Assembly (NCBI GenBank): GCA_036971615.1
Contig: JAYKKR010000013.1
Location: forward strand, 744,001 to 808,000
Length of the DNA: 64,000 nucleotides
Reading direction: 5' to 3'
From: Amyloporia xantha
Taxonomy: Eukaryota; Basidiomycota; Agaricomycetes; Polyporales; Adustoporiaceae
The notes beneath the pieces were generated by a model. That model saw only the letters and a list, made by a program, of their open reading frames with translations, had not been told where the DNA came from and made no database searches. Positions 57,635 through 64,000 of this stretch are shown piece by piece. Numbering within the stretch: the stretch's first letter is position 1; each line of letters begins with the position of its first letter. A program made the translations under genes and the position numbers.

Positions 57635-59718
57635 TCGGACCAAGACTCAAAACGGATTGGGCTGCTTCGTTGGTCAGTGCTTGATGTATTTGTCGTAGGC
57701 TCGTTCTGACCTTACATTTGTGATACATAGCGCTGTCTGAAGAATCTGTTTTCTTGCCTTGCCTTCTTGTATCATCATGGCGTCTTATCCATTGGTGGCG
57801 AATCAACTGTCTTGCGTGAATATAATTTGCATGTTCGCATATTTGCTCTCACCAGAAATGGTATAGACGGTAAGGTGAATTACTCTTCTGTTCGCTATGC
57901 CTTTCGACACACGGCGAGTTCCTTTGGGACCATTGTGAGGAATTATATGCATTATCAAGGTCGAAATCATGGCACACAGTTGGCTGTCACCTCCGCGGAT
58001 GCGATGACATGGAATTATGAGATACTAAAAGGCGGCGCAACATTCCACGTTTGCTGCTTCTGGAACCCAGAAGGTGTCGTAATCCTTCAACCTCTTACTG
58101 ACAAAGTACGGCACCTGTTGGTTCGTTTCATTTCGTTGCTAGGAATAACATTTTTGTTCTCGTAAGCGGCTTGCTGTTCGCATTTCACATTTGTGAGTTT
58201 TGTTCCCTCCGACGTGCTTCCTATTGTTTGGTTTCGGCCACGTATCGCACCTCTCACGAGGCTCCAGAAGTCCGCCAGCTGGATGCTTGCCATGGAATAC
58301 TCACACATTTATATTCCGCTTTGTCGCGGCTTCCCGAGGTACGTTCCCATCCATGCTCTAAAACATTTGAGACGCCGCTGCGTTCTATCACTGCGACAGC
58401 AGGAACCATCGCTTCGTCATGACCATTACTCAAGTCAAAATACGTTCGCTCTTCTGGAATGACGGCGATCACACCCTTTATACCCACAAAGTCGTTGAGA
58501 TGGACAAGAACGGGCCGCGCACAACTAATTTACTTGTGGTCTTGATCGAGCACTCCCTTTTTCGCTATTTTCTTACGAGTTGGACCATGTCCTTGCGTGT
58601 GGCCAACGCTTCGATGTGGTCTATGGAGGTCTCGCTCCGGTGGGTGTTGCGCGGTACTGTCTTATCTACCGATAGCGGGCCAGGACACGACTTTGTTTGC
58701 ATCCGAGAATACCTCAAGCTCAGGTGCTCACCGGCGGGCTTCCATATGCACAGCGTTTCTTTCATTTTCGCCAACATGACTGTAGTGAGAGAATGTCCAA
58801 CTGCAATGAGGACGTATGTTCCCTCTACCTGCAGCCGTGGAACTCCTCTCACGCTACATGGACCTGAATTGCTGTGTACCTTGGCAAAGCATATCCCTGT
58901 TTCTATTGCGGGGACAGTACCATCTTGATGAGTCATGACCGTTATGTGGTAGGCAAAAACTACCATCCGGCGGTAAGTCTCATTGAGGGTAGTGCGGCAT
59001 TAGAGACTGAACAAGGTACCATTTCTTAGAACTTAGATGTGTGTAATCTACTTCGCAAGACGATCCGCCAGAGGCTCGGTCTGAGGCCCGAGCTGTAGTG
59101 CCTGGTCATGGTAGAATGAACCGGCGGGACTGCAAACTCTATGGGTAGGATGAGATTACTTGCTCTAGTCTGATCTTAGTCAATTATGGTTAGACGATAG
59201 ATGTGATGTTTACATAGGGTTTGAATGCTATTTCTGCCGTGTTATGTCACGGAAATGAGCTGAGACACCAGTGCGAAACTGGACATGGACAATCGGGCCA
59301 CATCATCCGCCACAATCCCGCAAAAGGAAAGTCGCACCTTCACGTTTCCTCGCTGCAGCCACGACTCACCACGAGAATGCATGGACTCTGGAGTGCTCTA
59401 CAGTTCTATCCTATCAGAGTATGCATGTAACGCTCATGGCAGCAATTCATACGGGACCTACAGAGCCGCAGTCCAAGGAGCAGCGTATGGGGTGGTCATT
59501 TGAAGTACGGATCAAAATTCCGGCTCAAACTGGCTGGAAACATGAGCCTCACCTGGCAGCCTCATTGAGACTTGCCCTGTCGATCCCATCGTCATGCAAA
59601 GGGCAACTCGCGGCGTGGAAGAGGGTCTACTCGTTTTTGTCTCCCTTATCTACTCGGTGCTCGTCCGACCATCACATCGTGCGCTTTCACCCTTGTCACC
59701 ATTGACGACCTTCACACG
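57635..59718. other. 2 kb without a resolved gene
   Basis: Plus-strand frames at 57767-58165 and 58419-58928 are long for chance, but neither shows a known motif. A competing minus frame covers 58565-58966. Possibly one unrecognised intron-rich gene. Confidence 0.4.
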
Positions 59719-61171
59719 ATGGCAACGACTTACGAGCGACGGGATCGACCTTACGGGATAGACATGACCATCAAAGACTCGACCAGCTGCCCCCGCCTAT
59801 TAGCAAGGGAATACAGGTGGAATAAACGAGTGAGTTCCCTGACAATAGTGGGAGGGTTCTGAACTCATATCTGCTTTCTCAGCTAACGAAGTGGGACTCT
59901 CTTCCGTGTCTCCGACTAATGCCCAACAAATGCATCTTCGAGTGTGGACGATGCCATTTCATGAATACCATTGGACCTACATGCCCATGGTGTCTGGGCG
60001 CCTGCGATAAGATGGTCGATACTAACGCCGTCATTGGTGCAAGGCCTAGACGCATAAGCGCGCCACAACTACTCAGCAATGCTCAGAAAGCACAATTGGA
60101 GAGGATTGAGAAGCGCACGGCTGAACGGAAGTATTCCGTTAAGCCGACTACTTTCCGAGTTCCTGGCGCTGCAAGTCACGGAGACGTATTGTTCGACAAT
60201 TCGGGTGTGTTGACACGCCGGCGAGAGCCTACCTCTACAAAGACTGTCCTACGAGCGAGCAATCGTAAGGCTGCGATATACTCGGTGGGGGACGTTGTGG
60301 CTAGTGTGACCACGGTATGGTTATCGCCCTTTCACAATAGTTATCTCGCTCACTGAAGTTAATTCCTGTGCAGGACGTAGAACTGAAACCGTTCTTGCGC
60401 CACCTTGTGGATATGCTTGAGCAAGGCGAGCAAGCCCGTTCATCACCACCATCTACGCCGCCACAGTCAATAGTAGCCACACCATCTATACCACTGGACG
60501 CTTGTCTTCCCGGCGCGGAACCCGAGAGGATTGTACATGCGAGTGAAGAAGAGCGTCCCGGGAGTATTGACGTCGGTTCGCATCTTGCTCCAAGTGTTTT
60601 GTCACAGCGAACATTGCGGCGGAAACAGAGGATGGGCGTACTTCGGCAGCGTTCCTCTTGCTCTCTACGCAAACGATCAACGCCATCATTGTCGAAAGCA
60701 TCATCCAGACGCATCGAGAGCGCTGTTATTTCTGTGGCACGACCTAGCACGCCGACATCGCAGGCCTTCACCCCGCTGATCCCACTTGGACACCCGCAAC
60801 GTCCCCTTTACACCGCAATACGAAAGAACATGCCCCGGCCCCCTATACCCGATTATTTGATACCCAAAGCGGACATGAACGCGCTCCACGGACAAATGTT
60901 TGATCGCGGAACCAAGTCGCTCGATGTCCCTCGCGCAGCTACGTTAGGGCGGTCGTATGGTCACCGCGCGGTCATCCCGCCAACGGAGTGGACCATGGGG
61001 TGTTCTCTGAGCGGGGAGACTGAGCTGCGGATGAGCCTTGACCGCTGTCGTTCAGCGGACAGTGTCACCTCCGACTTCAAGTTCCGTGAGACGAGGAAAG
61101 GTGGGGCGGTCAGAGACAAGGTCAAGAGTCTGGGGAAGGGACTGAGGGGTTTGCTGCTAGGGAGAGCATGA
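59719..61171 (+). CDS. Zinc-ribbon protein of unknown function
   Basis: Exons 59719-59829, 59883-60314, 60374-61171 give 446 residues. A Cys4 knuckle pair C58-x2-C61-x9-C71-x2-C74 (ECGRCHF and CPWC) forms a zinc ribbon about 50 residues from the start. The rest is polar, Ser/Thr/Arg/Pro-rich and probably disordered. It ends in a basic stretch with DKVKSLGKGLRGLLLG, which could form an amphipathic helix. No enzyme motif is present. The first exon was added because its GTGAGT donor and the CAG acceptor at 59882 join in frame ahead of the ATG at 59919. Function unknown; nucleic-acid or protein binding is possible. Confidence 0.75.
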
Positions 61172-63017
61172 CCGGACGCAGGCGCGGATCTCGGCCCTGG
61201 AGTGCAGGCTGTCGGACCTCTCCTGCTATTGTGAGCAAACCTGTTCATCTGTCCACTCGCCTTCGGATGGGCGACCTCGTCATGATGTACGTCCCACCAA
61301 AGATGTGCATTGCCCCCGTACCTTCGCCCGTTGTCCATGATGTAACAGACGTTCGCTCTCCAGGTCAGCTGCAGGACACCTTCGGAACTTCGAAGTCGCG
61401 CCCACAATGACAGGGCCCGTGACTGCGTATTTATGACCCAACCGTCACTTATTTGCTGGTGTGATTACCAGCTTCCATGTCCATTATGACCTTATGCTAC
61501 ATGCTACGATTAGATTCACGACCTATAACGACTACATATACTATGATATGTTCTTGATTGCATCGATAACACGTATCAGAAGTGGTACTGCATGATCGTC
61601 CCGGACTTGACAAGTTGAAGCGAATGGCGTCTGGTGATCTCCGCTGGTAGTCTGCAGTCCAACTGCAATCAACGACGGAGTCAACAAGCTGGGCAGAAGA
61701 TCGATCCGTCCTATCGCTCACTGGATGCATTGGGTGAGTGCAATATCGCCGTTTTGAATGACGTTGCGTGATAGCTCATGATCTCCACTTTTTTTAGTGG
61801 CACTTGTAGTACCGCACCAGTGGTCTCGTACTCTGAATCAGTCAATCAGACGACGTTGCAGCCGACCACCGCACCGATTTGCGGTGTTCACGTGTAACTC
61901 ATCTCTATCCAGCCACACTCTGGTCCTCCTTTGTTCGGTATGTACAACCAAGTCTGAATTGGTTCTGGTCTAGCTATGTGTGATCACCGCAGAGCGCCTC
62001 ATGCAGTTGCACGTTTGACCAGAGAGCGGAGACTTCCAGTTGTTCTATCACATCATCGCTTCCGTGTTTGCTGATTCCCGGCCCCGATTTCTCACTCCTT
62101 TACTCAACCGCCGGATAGTCTGGAACAAGCCGAGAAAGCCGACCAAATATTTCTGTGTGTTCCAGACATGAACCCGCCGCACCACTGGACTCGGAGTCGA
62201 GGGACTTCCACTGCGTCGATATCCGAAATTCTGAATTCTTTACGTCGAACCACTGAGAACCTAGCAGAAATATACGGTCTTGACAGCGTTAGAACCTCAG
62301 CCATGTGGAGCTCTTTGCAGAAAGACAGAGAACCCTAGGTAGCCGACGAGAATTAATCCCGCATCAGCAAAGGCTAGGTTCCCCGAGTCGAGAAACGTCT
62401 TTTGTACGTGTTATTTGACTTTTTGCCGCCTACTTGGGTTTCGTAGAATTCTATGCGCGTTTCGGCTGCTACGTACTTCGTTCCGCCATGGCATTACCCC
62501 GCCACGGAGGAGAGCATAGGAGCGATAGAAAACCGGCTCTCAACTTTCACGTACTCCGTTCCAAGATGGATGATCTCCGAGACCTGCAGCTGTTGTCGGT
62601 CTTCCTATGTCATTCTCTTACCATCACCTGCCCATCTACTATGAATCAAGTCTATGATCTAGACTCAGCTAGCTATGAATATACGATTATACGTACAGGC
62701 GATATCGGTGCTTATCATAATGAAGTATGACACGCAGAACAACCGGATAATGATCTATGAGCTCACGGATGTCGAGTACAGCTGATCTTGTATACGACAC
62801 TGTAAAAATTGACCTTCCAGTAGGCGATTCTGTTACGGTCCTGAGACCAGACGGAGGCGCGCGCGGACGTCGGACGGGAACATTGAATCTGGAGATCGAG
62901 GATACTCTTTCTCCAGCCCGGCTGAGAGATAAAGAGTCATGTCAGCCTCTGCTCCCCTCTACTACATACTTCCTGTTTCCCCCTTCCTGTCCCCACTAAG
63001 ACATACATTGTCTACGA
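61172..63017. other. Intergenic, no gene recognised
   Basis: 1.8 kb between the zinc-ribbon and MFS genes. Short frames at 62434-62730 and 62757-62999 have no features. Confidence 0.5.
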
Positions 63018-64000
63018 ATGGCGCGAGGAAGGGAAGACACACCTGATGAACAGACTGCTCTTCTCTCGGGTGGGAAGAGAGCCCCGAAAGCAGCGCCTCC
63101 GCCCATAACGCCGCTCCCCAGACTACAGATCGGCATTCTCCTGCTGCTGCAGTTGGCAGAGCCCATCACGTCGCAATGCATCTATCCATTCATCAATCAA
63201 GTGAGTTGCGTCTTGCCGCTCATCTCTACGATGCTGCTCAACCGTCTGGCAGCTTGTCCGCGAGTTAGACATCACAGGTGGAGACGAGAGGAAGGTCGGG
63301 TATTATGCGGGGATGATCGTACGTGCTCTCGCTATGTTTGCATGCGATACTGAGGGCTTACGCCCGAACGTCAGGAATCCGTGTTTTTCTTGACCGAGGC
63401 TATGTTCGTTCTCCAATGGTCTCGTGTATCGGATTACATTGGCCGGAAGCCAGTCCTTCTAACTGGTATGGTGGGCCTCTGTGCCTCCATGGTTCTGTTC
63501 GGTCTCTCGAAGACATTCTGGCAGCTTGTTGCGAGGTATATTATATTGTATGCCTCCTCCATACTCTATGGGCTGACAGGATACTGCTACTTCCAAGTCG
63601 CTGTCTTGTGGGCGCCTTGAACGGCAACATTGGTGTAATCAAGAGCATGATGGGTGGTACGTCTTAATTGATTTGCGAGGCTCCCAATTTCATTGATGTC
63701 AACATTTTCACTCAGAATTGACCGACTCAACCAACATGGCGCAAGGGTTTGCCTTGATGCCGGTCGTTTGGTCCGCCGGAGCGACTATCGGGTCCGTGTC
63801 TTCTCCATTTTGGGCATCTCAATAGCGTCATCGCTCATACAGCTCGCCTATCGTTCAGACCATTTATCGGGGGCCAGCTTGCAAAGCCCCATGACAGGTG
63901 GCCGCAAATATTCACCAGTCGCTTCTGGCGACAATTTCCGTACTTTCTACCTTGTGCGGTGTCTGCTTCTTTCTCCGCCTTGACATTCATTATTGCCGCG
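63018..64000 (+). CDS. Major facilitator superfamily transporter (3' end outside window)
   Basis: Exons 63018-63200, 63253-63318, 63375-63535, 63598-63656, 63716-63791, 63859-64000 (open to the window end). A hydrophilic N-terminus with DEQTALLSGG precedes TM1 (LQIGILLLLQLAEPI). Family signatures are present: WSRVSDYIGRKPVLLTG is the loop 2-3 MFS motif A, LVGALNGNIGVIKSMMGE is TM4, and MPVVWSAGATIGPFIGGQL is TM5 with the antiporter-type G-x-x-x-G-P-x-x-G-G motif. These mark a DHA1-type proton-coupled efflux carrier, similar to zinc-induced-facilitator-like proteins. The substrate is unknown. Confidence 0.93.

Overview
The window reads as nuclear DNA of a filamentous basidiomycete, most likely an Agaricomycete. 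Genes are dense and split by many 38-100 nt GT..AG introns. The content includes a cerato-platanin, a basidiomycete-type sesquiterpene synthase, a WOPR (Gti1/Pac2) regulator, a fungal aquaporin, F-box and RING-like proteins, and orthologues of yeast URK1, TSC13, ARV1, GET4, TFB2 and NAS6. I built every multi-exon model by hand from reading frame, splice sites and family motifs. No alignment or search was run.

Layout: 1-4542 (+) is the 3' part of a long acidic, disordered protein ending in a CaaX box. 6527-7066 (+) is a secreted cerato-platanin. 7491-9921 (-) is uridine kinase/UPRT. 10663-13043 (+) is a membrane-anchored aspartic protease. 14228-16583 (+) is a secreted tannase/feruloyl esterase. 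17114-17937 (+) is a mitochondrial GGQ-type peptidyl-tRNA hydrolase. 18298-19574 (+) is an aquaporin. 20142-21995 (-) is an F-box protein. 23658-23738 (-) is tRNA-Trp. 23877-28847 holds three ER-function genes: TSC13 (+), ARV1 (-) and GET4 (+). 29331-30212 is an 882-bp non-autonomous DNA transposon with perfect 31-bp inverted ends and an 8-bp target duplication. 30388-30930 (-) is an HSBP1-like coiled-coil protein. 33094-34517 (+) is the sesquiterpene synthase. 39336-40968 (+) is the WOPR factor. 41323-43407 (-) is TFIIH subunit TFB2, divergent from gankyrin/Nas6 at 43733-44944 (+). 52595-53908 (-) is an aldo-keto reductase. 55822-57634 (+) is a RING-like protein with SUMO-interaction-like motifs. 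59719-61171 (+) is a zinc-ribbon protein. 63018-64000 (+) is the 5' part of an MFS transporter.

How the genes relate: housekeeping genes (nucleotide salvage, ER lipid and tail-anchored protein handling, TFIIH, proteasome assembly, mitochondrial ribosome rescue) alternate with secreted or environment-facing genes (cerato-platanin, protease, esterase, aquaporin, terpene synthase, MFS). I see no complete terpene cluster: no P450 or other tailoring enzyme was recognised beside the synthase. The stretches at about 34.5-39.3 kb and 45-52.6 kb hold no gene I could recognise. They may hide unrecognised genes or relics.

The observations most worth checking are: the CaaX protein whose W-[T/I]-P-S-Y-[S/T]-V repeat comes one copy per exon; a 4-nt and a 13-nt microexon in the catalytic motifs of the esterase; an aquaporin with NPN and NVA instead of NPA/NPA; the new-looking inverted-repeat element; and the RING-like protein with three SIM-like motifs.
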